Shown: positions 1 through 7,186 of the stretch, piece after piece
Layout: the number at the start of each line of letters is the position of its first letter
How positions within the stretch are numbered: position 1 is the first letter of the stretch
Assembly (NCBI GenBank): GCA_022566355.1
Contig: JADFJB010000075.1
Span: 1 to 23,240, forward strand
DNA from: a candidate division KSB1 bacterium
Lineage (GTDB): Bacteria > Zhuqueibacterota > JdFR-76 > DREG01
Direction: 5' to 3'
Length of the DNA stretch: 23,240 nt
Made by a program: the position numbers and the translations under genes
Notes under the pieces: model-generated
Seen by the model: only the letters and a program-made list of their open reading frames with translations
The model's database searches: none
What the model was told of the DNA's origin: nothing

Positions 1-146
1 AAATGGCATCAAAAGTTCCGACGGATATGACGGAGGATGAAGTTCGCCGCGCTGCTTTTCCTATGCACCTGGTCGACATTAAAGTTTGTGCCGTGGATGA
101 AATTTGGTCCGGATTGAAGTTGGTGATCCGGAAAGAATACCGGTAA
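1..146 (+). CDS. 3' end of a DUF3052-like protein (partial)
   Basis: Frame 3 is open from the window edge to TAA at 144-146, giving 47 visible codons after the partial first one. The visible C-terminus contains VDIKVCAVDEIWSGLKLVIR. From memory this resembles the end of DUF3052-type proteins, whose tails carry a 'D-K-x-C-A-V-D-x-x-W-S-G-L-K' block; I could not test this by search. The ATG at position 3 is probably internal, because the frame continues to the edge and the preserved piece starts mid-domain. It is the only plus-strand gene I accept and converges on the next gene, with 63 bp between the stops. Its function is unknown. Confidence is good that it is coding and moderate on the family. 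Confidence 0.6.
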   Translation, partial: MASKVPTDMTEDEVRRAAFPMHLVDIKVCAVDEIWSGLKLVIRKEYR

Positions 147-209
147 TTGTGATTTGATTTGTGCGCTTTTCTAGCAGGTTTTTATGAGGAGGAGGACGGG
201 TTTCCTTTA

Positions 210-959
210 TTAATCTAGACGGTACCACTCAACTCGTAATTTATTATTTTCATCCATTTCCCCCTTAGTCGAGTCTTTTGCCAAGATAATCTGTTTTCTG
301 ATTTCTTTTTCTGCTTCAATCTTCTTGGGACTTTTTTTTCTACCTACTTTTTCCGGGGTTATACAGTTCTTCATTTCCAAAGTACGATTCAGGCGTCTGT
401 AGCAGCCATTTTTGAAAGACTTTTTCTTTGCCATTTTCATAAAGAAATTATCGAAAGCGATTAACAGGTCATCGGCCAACTGATTAATATTGATGGCAAG
501 GTATATGACGTCCTTGTGGCCTTTCTTATCGAAGGTTTTCATGTTAACGAGCCTATTGTGATCTTCATCGCTTCTGTTGGATGACCATTCTACAACAATT
601 TTCCGATTACCTTTCATTACATAATACCTATAAGGGACAAACTGGTGTACTGTGCCATGGCGCCACATCGCAATCAGCAGATTTTTATATGGCCTATAGT
701 GTTTCGGAAAAAAATCTTGAATAAACCGCATAGCTTTCCGCGTGCTTGCCCCATCTTCATTTGGATAGTTATTGTAGGCGATTGAGCCAAGGAAATCTAT
801 AAAACAAAACACCTGCCTTGGAATACTAAACCAGCCAGCATTTGTATCATCATACTCCCCTTGCTGCGAGAGATTGCTTTCGTATTTGGCAATCTCAATC
901 ACATCGATTTTTATAGAATCGCGAACTTTTATTAAATAAGAGGTCAAACCCACAAACAA
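210..959 (-). CDS. Hypothetical protein with an R-x4-H motif
   Basis: This 249-residue protein has no domain I can name with certainty. The start is a TTG with GGAGAG five bases upstream; a GTG two codons later is the alternative. The N-terminal half has a conserved look (AGWFSIPRQVFCFIDFLG at 41-58). Residues 97-105 contain MWRHGTVH, an R-x4-H motif (R100, H105) of the kind found in HEPN-fold proteins, but the fold is not established. The C-terminal 60 residues are lysine-rich and charged, possibly nucleic-acid binding or disordered. No signal peptide or membrane segment is visible, so it is probably cytoplasmic. Upstream (994-1050) lies a leader element also found before the DUF1697 gene. 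It could be an orphan toxin-like or defence-related protein, but that is inference. Confidence 0.6.
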   Translation of the reverse strand: MFVGLTSYLIKVRDSIKIDVIEIAKYESNLSQQGEYDDTNAGWFSIPRQVFCFIDFLGSIAYNNYPNEDGASTRKAMRFIQDFFPKHYRPYKNLLIAMWRHGTVHQFVPYRYYVMKGNRKIVVEWSSNRSDEDHNRLVNMKTFDKKGHKDVIYLAININQLADDLLIAFDNFFMKMAKKKSFKNGCYRRLNRTLEMKNCITPEKVGRKKSPKKIEAEKEIRKQIILAKDSTKGEMDENNKLRVEWYRLD

Positions 960-993
960 TTACTCTCCATATTCTCAATAGCCCTTCTGATAT

Positions 994-1050
994 CCTAATT
1001 TAACGAACCTACACTCAAAAAATCAAACCTTTTTTTCGCCACACATCCCC
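994..1050 (-). repeat. Leader repeat, copy 1
   Basis: This 57-bp segment matches 2190-2244 at most positions with small indels. Read on the minus strand, both contain GGGGAT, an A-run, GGTTTGATTTTTT, a variable GTARG stretch and end in AATTAGG. It lies 35 bp before the TTG start of the 210-959 gene and nearly touches the stop codon of the NUDIX gene. It carries TTGATT, 18 bp, then TAAATT, which could act as a promoter. The downstream GGAGAGTAATTG also resembles the ribosome-binding region of the second copy. Confidence 0.6.
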
Positions 1051-1052
1051 TC

Positions 1053-1478
1053 TCAATCGGTCGAAAGGTAGCCCATCGCCTGGAACAATTTCCAAGTCCT
1101 TCCAGTGAATAGCTTTTTGTTACGAACTAGTTGATCTGCCCTTTCGACAGTGGGCCGGTTAATGATGACCAGGGCTGTGGTTTCGTCTCCTTTCTGGACG
1201 AGGACGGACAGGTCGATCTGGTCGACCTCTATCTTGAAGACAAAGTCAGCCTGTTCTCCGGCTTGGACTCTGACTGGTTCAACCGAGCTTTGTCGAACAT
1301 GATCTAGAAGCGATTCGCCGTTTACTTCCTCGCTCAGCTCACGCAACAGCGAACGCTTTGGGTCCTCACCGCGGTCGATCTTGCCACCTAGCATCTCCAA
1401 CCTTCCGTCCTTTTTCGCCTTACCTGCGAAGAGGTATCCGTTCTGATCAAAAATCATCAGCTTTGCTGCAGACTTCAT
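1053..1478 (-). CDS. NUDIX hydrolase
   Basis: This 141-residue protein belongs to the NUDIX superfamily, whose members hydrolyse nucleoside diphosphates linked to another moiety, using a divalent metal. The complete Nudix box G-x5-E-x7-R-E-L-x-E-E is present at residues 32-51 (GGKIDRGEDP begins at 31; R46, E47, E50 and E51 follow), so it should be catalytically competent. The frame extends 25 codons further upstream to 1553, but I chose the ATG at 1478 because GGGAGG sits 5 bases before it. The promoter at 1561-1588 would also start transcription close to 1553. The substrate cannot be read from the sequence. It lies in the patchwork region with no operonic partner of obvious relevance. Confidence 0.88.
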   Translation of the reverse strand: MKSAAKLMIFDQNGYLFAGKAKKDGRLEMLGGKIDRGEDPKRSLLRELSEEVNGESLLDHVRQSSVEPVRVQAGEQADFVFKIEVDQIDLSVLVQKGDETTALVIINRPTVERADQLVRNKKLFTGRTWKLFQAMGYLSTD

Positions 1479-1483
1479 AAGCG

Positions 1484-1489
1484 CCTCCC
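1484..1489 (-). promoter_or_regulatory. Shine-Dalgarno GGGAGG of the NUDIX gene
   Basis: On the minus strand GGGAGG is followed by five bases (CGCTT) and then ATG at 1478. This decides the start of the NUDIX gene against the longer frame beginning at 1553, which has no such site. Confidence 0.75.
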
Positions 1490-1560
1490 AACATAGTTTT
1501 ATACAAGTCTCATATACTACCAAGACGGCAATATTCGTCGCATAAAAAGCCAAATTTGTG

Positions 1561-1588
1561 ATTATATTGCAACATTAAAATTGATCAA
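1561..1588 (-). promoter_or_regulatory. Probable sigma70 promoter of the NUDIX gene
   Basis: On the minus strand TTGATC is followed by a 16-bp spacer and a perfect TATAAT. Transcription would start near 1554, leaving about 75 nt of leader before the ATG at 1478. Confidence 0.5.
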
Positions 1589-1609
1589 CTTACAGCTGTT
1601 TGTTTTGTA

Positions 1610-2152
1610 TTATTTCTTTACCATTGAAATTATTTTCTCAACTGTATTCCAATTTCTAGCCGTTACTGGCACGCCCATAGCCTTCTCAACTTTTGCGACC
1701 AGCTTTGAACGACCGATTCCATCAGGCGCATATAGATAAAATACTTTATTTATAAGCTCATATTTCTCAGTTTTGAATTTAATCGCCTTAAGGCTATCAA
1801 GGTCCGGTTCTTCAGGCACAGAATCCAAGAAAAAGAAATGCAATATTTTCCCTTTGCTATTATCAAATGGATTATTTTCAATTGCAGCTTCCAGTTCCGA
1901 CACCTGAAGTAACAATACCTTTGGCTCAAAGCCATGGCTTACATGGATTTTTGCACCAATTTCCGTGGCCGTCTTGTTCGAACATTTCGTTTTACTCCGA
2001 AACACCACATTACCACTTTGTATGTAGCTGCTGACATCCTCAAAACCCATCTTTTCAAGAATCCCCACCAATTCCTTCATGGGGAGAATGTTCTTCCCTC
2101 CAACATTGATACCTCTAAAAAGTGCAATATAGATGTTCACGCCTGCAGCCAA
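1610..2152 (-). CDS. DUF1697 family protein
   Basis: This 180-residue protein matches DUF1697 along its length. The N-terminus has the hallmark ALFRGINVGGKNILPMKEL (residues 10-28), followed by SYIQSGNVVF (42-51). The near-C-terminal ARNWNTVEKI is also typical. The length is normal for the family, whose biochemical role is not established. The start is TTG at 2152, chosen because AAGGAG lies eight bases upstream; a GTG four codons in would be too far from that site. No signal or membrane segment is visible, so it is cytoplasmic. A leader element (2190-2244) similar to that of the 210-959 gene precedes it. Confidence 0.9.
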   Translation of the reverse strand: MAAGVNIYIALFRGINVGGKNILPMKELVGILEKMGFEDVSSYIQSGNVVFRSKTKCSNKTATEIGAKIHVSHGFEPKVLLLQVSELEAAIENNPFDNSKGKILHFFFLDSVPEEPDLDSLKAIKFKTEKYELINKVFYLYAPDGIGRSKLVAKVEKAMGVPVTARNWNTVEKIISMVKK

Positions 2153-2160
2153 GAATTATT

Positions 2161-2166
2161 CTCCTT
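2161..2166 (-). promoter_or_regulatory. Shine-Dalgarno AAGGAG of the DUF1697 gene
   Basis: AAGGAG on the minus strand lies eight bases before the TTG at 2152 and supports this rare start over the in-frame GTG at 2140. Confidence 0.65.
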
Positions 2167-2189
2167 TATGTATTGGATCATCACCCAAC

Positions 2190-2244
2190 CCTAATTAGCG
2201 ATCCTTACGCTTAAAAAATCAAACCTTTTTTGCTACATATCCCC
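2190..2244 (-). repeat. Leader repeat, copy 2
   Basis: This is the second copy of the element at 994-1050, ending 38 bp before the DUF1697 start. It shares GGTTTGATTTTTT and the terminal TAATTAGG. The promoter-like pair TTGATT and TAATTA is present with a 19-bp spacer. The following GGAGAATAATT resembles the GGAGAGTAATT after copy 1, so the similarity may run to the start codons. Confidence 0.6.
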
Positions 2245-2284
2245 TTTTGAGAGGCTGTGTTCTGAGCCTGGCGAAGTGGGAAAG

Positions 2285-2310
2285 AAAACCCCGCTCTGGG
2301 CGGGATTTTT
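2285..2310. terminator. Bidirectional rho-independent terminator
   Basis: A stem CCCGC (2290-2294) and GCGGG (2300-2304) with a five-base loop is flanked by AAAA on the left and ATTTTT on the right. It therefore reads as a terminator on both strands. On the minus strand it would stop transcription coming from the glycosyltransferase locus and the redoxin remnant. Confidence 0.8.
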
Positions 2311-2328
2311 AAGGATGTGCTTTTTTCA

Positions 2329-2454
2329 TAACGAACTTACTCAGTGGTGCAAGAGTTTCAGGACATTTCATCTGCGAATTTGCACAAAGCTTTGAGAAAG
2401 CAGAAAAGTAGCCCATTCAACTGGAGCTCTTGCATCCACTGCGCAAGTTCGTTA
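2329..2454 (-). repeat. Large imperfect palindrome, attC-like
   Basis: The left arm is 2329-2361 and the right arm 2421-2454, with a 59-bp loop. The arms match at 29 of 33 positions plus one bulged base. Layout from the tips inward: a 10-bp stem TAACGAACTT, a three-base imperfect step, CAGTGG, one extra base on one arm only, TGCAAGAG, then a weaker CAG end. Terminal AAC/GTT trinucleotides, an inner mismatch and a single extrahelical base are features of integron attC sites. It lies just after the redoxin remnant in that gene's direction. The outer R-box consensus is not fully met and no integrase is present, so a MITE-like or REP-like element is equally possible. Confidence 0.55.
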
Positions 2455-2506
2455 GAATCTTGTATGTTGCATAATTCTTACAGACTCACAAAATTAATTC
2501 GACCCT

Positions 2507-2800
2507 TTAATTGCTGCAGTATGCAAAAGCCCCAGATTTTCTGTGGCGAATAAGGCCATTGCTATCGATAATAAAAGCGGTTGGGGTAACAATGACCCCG
2601 TATTTTTTCCAGATTTCGTTGTCAATGATTGACTCGAATTGAAAATCGAATTTGCTATGATATTTCAAAACTTCACTTGAATCGCGTGAAATGAAATTGA
2701 TATTCTCACTGCTCACAAATTTGTGGCGCATTCCCTTTAATAAAGGCATGCTAGTAGTTGTATCACCACAATCTGGATGACTTAAAAGAAGAACGGTCAT
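2507..2800 (-). pseudogene. Truncated redoxin/thioredoxin-like remnant
   Basis: The 97-residue frame starts TVLLLSHPDCG, which matches the strand before the active site in AhpC/TSA-redoxin proteins. It ends with YGVIVTPTAFIIDSNG, the cis-proline strand and turn. The N-terminal third of a normal redoxin domain is missing. A stop codon lies two codons upstream of the ATG in the same frame, and no clear ribosome-binding site is visible. The CxxC active site has become CGDTTTS, so only one cysteine remains and thiol-disulfide exchange through a CxxC is excluded. In the neighbouring frame, GGT AAA just before the ATG would read as the expected Gly-Lys, hinting at a frameshift. I judge it a decayed fragment, although a short expressed protein cannot be ruled out. 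Confidence 0.6.
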
Positions 2801-2929
2801 CTTTTACCAGGGTTATCAAACAGGAGGGAAAAGCCTCTGAACACCGCCCATTCCGGTTGTGTAATTTTGATTTTCCTGTTTGTGATTGTGATGTTCAATT
2901 TCAGTCAGTAAGTAATAATTGACTGCTTT

Positions 2930-5900
2930 TTACCAGACCATAATAGCGTTAGCCACAGCCCTGGGTTCCGGCGGTAGGCTGTAAACATCTTTTTCATAAT
3001 CATGGTTGTAGGGTGAAATATTTAGAATATTATTATCAACAACCAAGGTGCTACTGCCTCCGGGATCGAAGCCCATCGCATCAACAATTCCTTGAGCTTT
3101 GAGGATTTCCGCCATGTCGATGTGCGTAGCCCCGACGGATTCCCGTATGCGGCCATTAATCGCTAAAATTGACAGATCGCCATTACGATCTATTCCAATC
3201 GCGATTTTAGGCCCCCGCATATCCGTGTAGTCTAATCGAGCAGCCTGGGTCCTGATCGAATTACCCGTCTTCCACCCTTCCAGTTCCATGTTAATACAAC
3301 CTTCAGCATCTTTCAGAAGTTGCGGACCAGCTTCAATAGCCGATTCAATTTCTTCCCAGTCATTCATTCGAATGTTAAGCTCTTGTCCAGGTTGCCATGT
3401 CTTTGGCATTAGATTTACAGGAAAGGAAAGCGTCAATCCTACAGGTAAAACTGAGATGTTTTGCCCTTTTTCCGTGGAAATAACTTCTTTTATTTTATTA
3501 CCAGCCAATCTTACCAATGTCCTGCCATTTCCCGGCAGATTGTTTGGCTCATAAAGTAAGTCATAAAAACAAGGTGTTTCAAAAGGTGTTGTAAGGTTGT
3601 AAGATTCTTTTGAAAAGTGGATTGGGCCCATCGGACCATCAATGGTGATGCCTTTGGAACAGTTGACTAGCCGGATATCCAGGTTGCCATTCGGCATAAC
3701 CAGGAAAGCTGGTTTGTTGAACAGGGGTGGCGCAAGCACTTTTCCTTCGGAAATGATCAACCCGAGCGGGGACCCAATAAATATTTCAGGAATACCAAGT
3801 TTGCCAACGAGTTCCGGATTTAAAATGTAGCCGCCATTCCAGGCAATTCTCACGTTTTTTTCAACTTTCCGGGAAAATTCTTCAATAAATTCCATAACCG
3901 TCTTCGGTCTATCTGAAGTCGAAACAACAGAAAAGTGCCATTTTTTTTGTGACTTGCTAATAGCAAGATGAGCCAACACTCCAGCCCATGGCAAGCCATC
4001 CGAATAGATGTCATTAATGGAACTGTGTGTAACTTCATCATCTTGCCGTTCTGATTGATCCAATTTTTTTAGAACAGTCTTGATAGGTGTTCCTTTTTCC
4101 TCAGCGTCATTTTTCAGCACTTTTAGTACATTCTCTTCCCCCATAGAATCACACAATTTGCGGAATCGGAAACTGTCAAGGATCTTGCTCAGTCCTTTAC
4201 CATCCTGAACCGATGTCGGAAATGCCAGGTTAAACCTCAGTCCTGCAGGAACCCACTGAACATAACCACTTCCCATAGGTATACCCAGAATTTTTTCGGC
4301 TAATATGTGGGAGACTTTGCCAATGTGGATGCGGTCGACATCTACGATATCAGTCATCATAGCGGCATTGTCACCAACAGTGATCAGTATGCCTTTTCTA
4401 TCCCTGATTTTTTCAAGTGCCTCTGCTGCTTTTCTGCCAATTTCATAGAAGTGAATACCGACACTAAATTGTTTACTTTTAATGATTTTACAGACACCAC
4501 GCTCAAAAAGCAACTTAAGTTCTTTGTTATCGCTGTAGTATATATGAGATTTTAGCACCTCGGCTGTCACGGAATTGCCTAATGATTTTTCACGTTGAAT
4601 AATATAAATAGGCGCCAGATCAACACGATCAAAGAACCTTTCATGGATTTTTTCATTTTTTTCCAAGCCTAATCGTCTCCTTACCGGGTCGAGAGCAAAT
4701 AGTTCTAATTCGAGTTCGAGATTTCGGCCAGGAACCAGGGCAATAGGGGTATTTCGTTCTAAATGTTCTTCAAGTTCTTCAACATTGTCAATTGCTAAAT
4801 CAGCATTATCATAAAGTGTAGCTAAATTAGTATTCCAGTTGTCACTAATGCGAGAACTTTCAATTTTAATGATTGGAGGCGGCGCTATGATCTTATTATA
4901 AAGAAGATTGATTACACCTGTTAACTCCTGAGGTGTTAAATCGTGGTAAGGATAGCAATTTTTGTTGCGATGACGATAAGCGAGCGAGTGGTCATGGCGT
5001 ATTTGGAATTCACTCTTTCGATATGTAAAAATGTCATCGACACTATTAAAAAATTCGTGCATCAAATCCAGTGGCACTGGCGTTGGGTCTGGCGTATAAT
5101 CGACCAATTCCTGTGCAAACTGCATAGCCCATCCGCGCAATTTCTTTTCTTCAACTCTAAAGTAACTCGGATCGATCAGGGATTTAAGGAAAATCATAAA
5201 TCCCATTTGGCCATAGCCAGGCAGGTATTGGCGGTGGTTTGTGTTAAGCAGATTTGATGCGTATTCTTTGTTTTCGTTTAAGTGGTGTTGATACTCCTCC
5301 AGAGACCTTTGTGCAATTCTGGCTGAAATATGCTCTGGACTTAGCTGCAAATAAAGCTTTTCCAATATTTTTTCAAATTCGCTAACCAGGGCATCGAAAC
5401 TATACCGTTTTTCAACGATTTGTTTGTTTCGAGCTTTAAAATGCTCGTATCCCTTTGGAGAGAAAAGTTGGCGTTTAACCAACTCAATAATATCATTGCT
5501 CAATTCAGGATCGGTAAATTCGATTACCGTAAGGCGTTCGGATTTTGGCAAATGTTCGCCAATCACATTGGAGTAGGCAACTTCAGGTTCATAGCGTCGG
5601 CAGAAGATAGGGATACCACATGCAGCGGCTTCGATAATAGGCAGGCCACGCCCTTCGGTTTCACTTGGAAGCATCACCAATGAAGCAATATTGTATAATT
5701 CAGAAATTTTGATGGGATGTTCAAAATGTTGGATGAAGGAAGGTTTATCGTATTGGCTCAACATAAATCCCAAGAATATTTTGTTTCTGTGTTTTTCCTG
5801 AAGCCTTGCGATGGTATCGCCAAATGATTGGATGACATGTAGAAAGTATTTGAAATGGCCGGTCGCGATTGGCCCCGAAACCAGTATTGTTATTTTCAAT

Positions 5901-7075
5901 TGTTCATTTTGCTCAAAATATTCGTTTACTTCATCATCCTCAAATAGTTTTCTGATCAAAGTAAAATTAATTTCGATGGTTTTTCTGCTGAGAATTCTTG
6001 TTGGCTGCAGTAATATAATGTTATCCTGCTCAAAATCAATGAATGAACCATCATCAGCCCCGATCAAAACAGGTTTCAAACTTTCTTCTTTTTGACTATA
6101 TAAGTCTATTGTTGTTGCAACCGAATTGACCTGAACTGTTCCGTTATTATTGGCGAACATTGCGGCTAATTGACGAAAGATTTCGCTTTTTCGGTGATCA
6201 TCTATCTCATGATATTTTTCAAAATCAATGGCAGTGTCAATATGAGTTACATTTGCGGGATTGAGACCATGCCAACGGATGAGCTGTTCGGTCTGGAAAG
6301 CATTAATATTAACGGATAACCAGGAGCGTGAGTCCCACGGATAAATCATTTCTAGGATTGAAAAAACTTCACCTAAATGGTAGTTCTTGAAAAAGTGGTC
6401 TCGTGCGCCAGGTTTGATATTATGGTAGGTCGTATCAATTTCACTATGGCCACCCTCCCAGTAGAAGTCGTGATTATTACAAATAACCGGGATACCCAGA
6501 TATTCTGAAATAAAAACCAGGGCTAATGCGAGTGAGACGTTCCCGGGATTTGAATTGGTGTTTATTATATATAGCAGCTTGATATCGTTTTCCCGGATGT
6601 AATTGCCGAGCTTTTCGCAAATGACAATCACTTCTTTCCAAAAACTTAAAATCAGTTTATTATAAACATCTCCACCTCTTACCAGTTTTCGGTAGAAAAA
6701 ATCACTGTATAAAGGCCAATTATCAAAGCTAGATAGTTCATCAAGTTGCAAGCATTTCGCTTCCGGAAAACGATAGAATTTGCTATTTTCGTGAAATTCT
6801 CCGGCAATATAGTGCAAGTTAATATTCCCCAATATTTTTTTGAATACCTGTACATACTTTTCACTTTCCATTGTAGCGCCGTCGATTGAATAGGAAAACG
6901 TGATAAAGGCAATACCCCCTTTTGATATCGATTTCAAAAAATCGTCAAAAGATCCGGTAAATTGGGCACTTGGGACTTCCCTGTTTTCTTTAAATCGATC
7001 GATGAATAAGCCAAGATCAAACCAGGTATTAATTTTTTCAGCTTTAAGCTTGTCAAGCATTGTGGTGGCATCCAT
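2930..7075 (-). CDS. GT4 glycosyltransferase-phosphodiester glycosidase fusion
   Basis: This 1381-residue protein has three parts. Residues about 55-580 are a GT-B, GT4-type glycosyltransferase with NNHDFYWEGG (200-209), TRILSRKTIE (359-368) and the E-x7-E motif SETEGRGLPIIE (E474, E482). Residues about 580-1040 match no family I recognise; they include a patch at 895-950 (ILITVGDNAAMM, GYVQWVPAGLR). Residues about 1045-1381 are a phosphodiester glycosidase (NAGPA-type, PF09992-like) domain with WNGGYIL (1079-1085), GPKIAIGI, INGR (1306-1309), GFDPGGSST (1335-1343) and a terminal PRAVANA. No signal peptide or membrane segment is visible, so both activities are predicted in the cytoplasm. It is last of three GT genes, 111 bp after the previous stop. 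It may build and trim a sugar-phosphodiester product, but substrate and product are unknown. Confidence 0.87.
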   Translation of the reverse strand: MDATTMLDKLKAEKINTWFDLGLFIDRFKENREVPSAQFTGSFDDFLKSISKGGIAFITFSYSIDGATMESEKYVQVFKKILGNINLHYIAGEFHENSKFYRFPEAKCLQLDELSSFDNWPLYSDFFYRKLVRGGDVYNKLILSFWKEVIVICEKLGNYIRENDIKLLYIINTNSNPGNVSLALALVFISEYLGIPVICNNHDFYWEGGHSEIDTTYHNIKPGARDHFFKNYHLGEVFSILEMIYPWDSRSWLSVNINAFQTEQLIRWHGLNPANVTHIDTAIDFEKYHEIDDHRKSEIFRQLAAMFANNNGTVQVNSVATTIDLYSQKEESLKPVLIGADDGSFIDFEQDNIILLQPTRILSRKTIEINFTLIRKLFEDDEVNEYFEQNEQLKITILVSGPIATGHFKYFLHVIQSFGDTIARLQEKHRNKIFLGFMLSQYDKPSFIQHFEHPIKISELYNIASLVMLPSETEGRGLPIIEAAACGIPIFCRRYEPEVAYSNVIGEHLPKSERLTVIEFTDPELSNDIIELVKRQLFSPKGYEHFKARNKQIVEKRYSFDALVSEFEKILEKLYLQLSPEHISARIAQRSLEEYQHHLNENKEYASNLLNTNHRQYLPGYGQMGFMIFLKSLIDPSYFRVEEKKLRGWAMQFAQELVDYTPDPTPVPLDLMHEFFNSVDDIFTYRKSEFQIRHDHSLAYRHRNKNCYPYHDLTPQELTGVINLLYNKIIAPPPIIKIESSRISDNWNTNLATLYDNADLAIDNVEELEEHLERNTPIALVPGRNLELELELFALDPVRRRLGLEKNEKIHERFFDRVDLAPIYIIQREKSLGNSVTAEVLKSHIYYSDNKELKLLFERGVCKIIKSKQFSVGIHFYEIGRKAAEALEKIRDRKGILITVGDNAAMMTDIVDVDRIHIGKVSHILAEKILGIPMGSGYVQWVPAGLRFNLAFPTSVQDGKGLSKILDSFRFRKLCDSMGEENVLKVLKNDAEEKGTPIKTVLKKLDQSERQDDEVTHSSINDIYSDGLPWAGVLAHLAISKSQKKWHFSVVSTSDRPKTVMEFIEEFSRKVEKNVRIAWNGGYILNPELVGKLGIPEIFIGSPLGLIISEGKVLAPPLFNKPAFLVMPNGNLDIRLVNCSKGITIDGPMGPIHFSKESYNLTTPFETPCFYDLLYEPNNLPGNGRTLVRLAGNKIKEVISTEKGQNISVLPVGLTLSFPVNLMPKTWQPGQELNIRMNDWEEIESAIEAGPQLLKDAEGCINMELEGWKTGNSIRTQAARLDYTDMRGPKIAIGIDRNGDLSILAINGRIRESVGATHIDMAEILKAQGIVDAMGFDPGGSSTLVVDNNILNISPYNHDYEKDVYSLPPEPRAVANAIMVW

Positions 7076-7186
7076 GGCAATTTCTCTATTTTTGAATTAA
7101 CCTAAGGATATGAAAGTTCAACTATCTAACTCATTCATACAGCAAAACCAACTGAATACGATTTCTACTTATGATTCAGAAAAAAG

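Larger units (their letters stand above)
2153..2506. other. Gene-free stretch with repeat, terminator and palindrome
   Basis: No convincing gene lies here. It holds, from left to right, leader repeat copy 2, the terminator at 2285-2310 and the large imperfect palindrome at 2329-2454, each listed separately. A 69-codon plus-strand frame across the palindrome looks like chance. Confidence 0.7.

Noticed and set aside
1479-1553. 25-codon N-terminal extension of the NUDIX gene
   Set aside because: The GGGAGG site lies inside it just before the inner ATG, and the promoter-derived transcript would begin at about its first codon.
2344-2553. 69-codon plus-strand frame through the large palindrome
   Set aside because: No homology is recognisable, it has no ribosome-binding site, and it overlaps both the palindrome and the redoxin remnant.
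2902-2930. CAGTCA/TGACTG hairpin followed by CTTTTT, terminator-like
   Set aside because: It would act on the plus strand, where no gene precedes it; the stem is only 6 bp with a 12-base loop.
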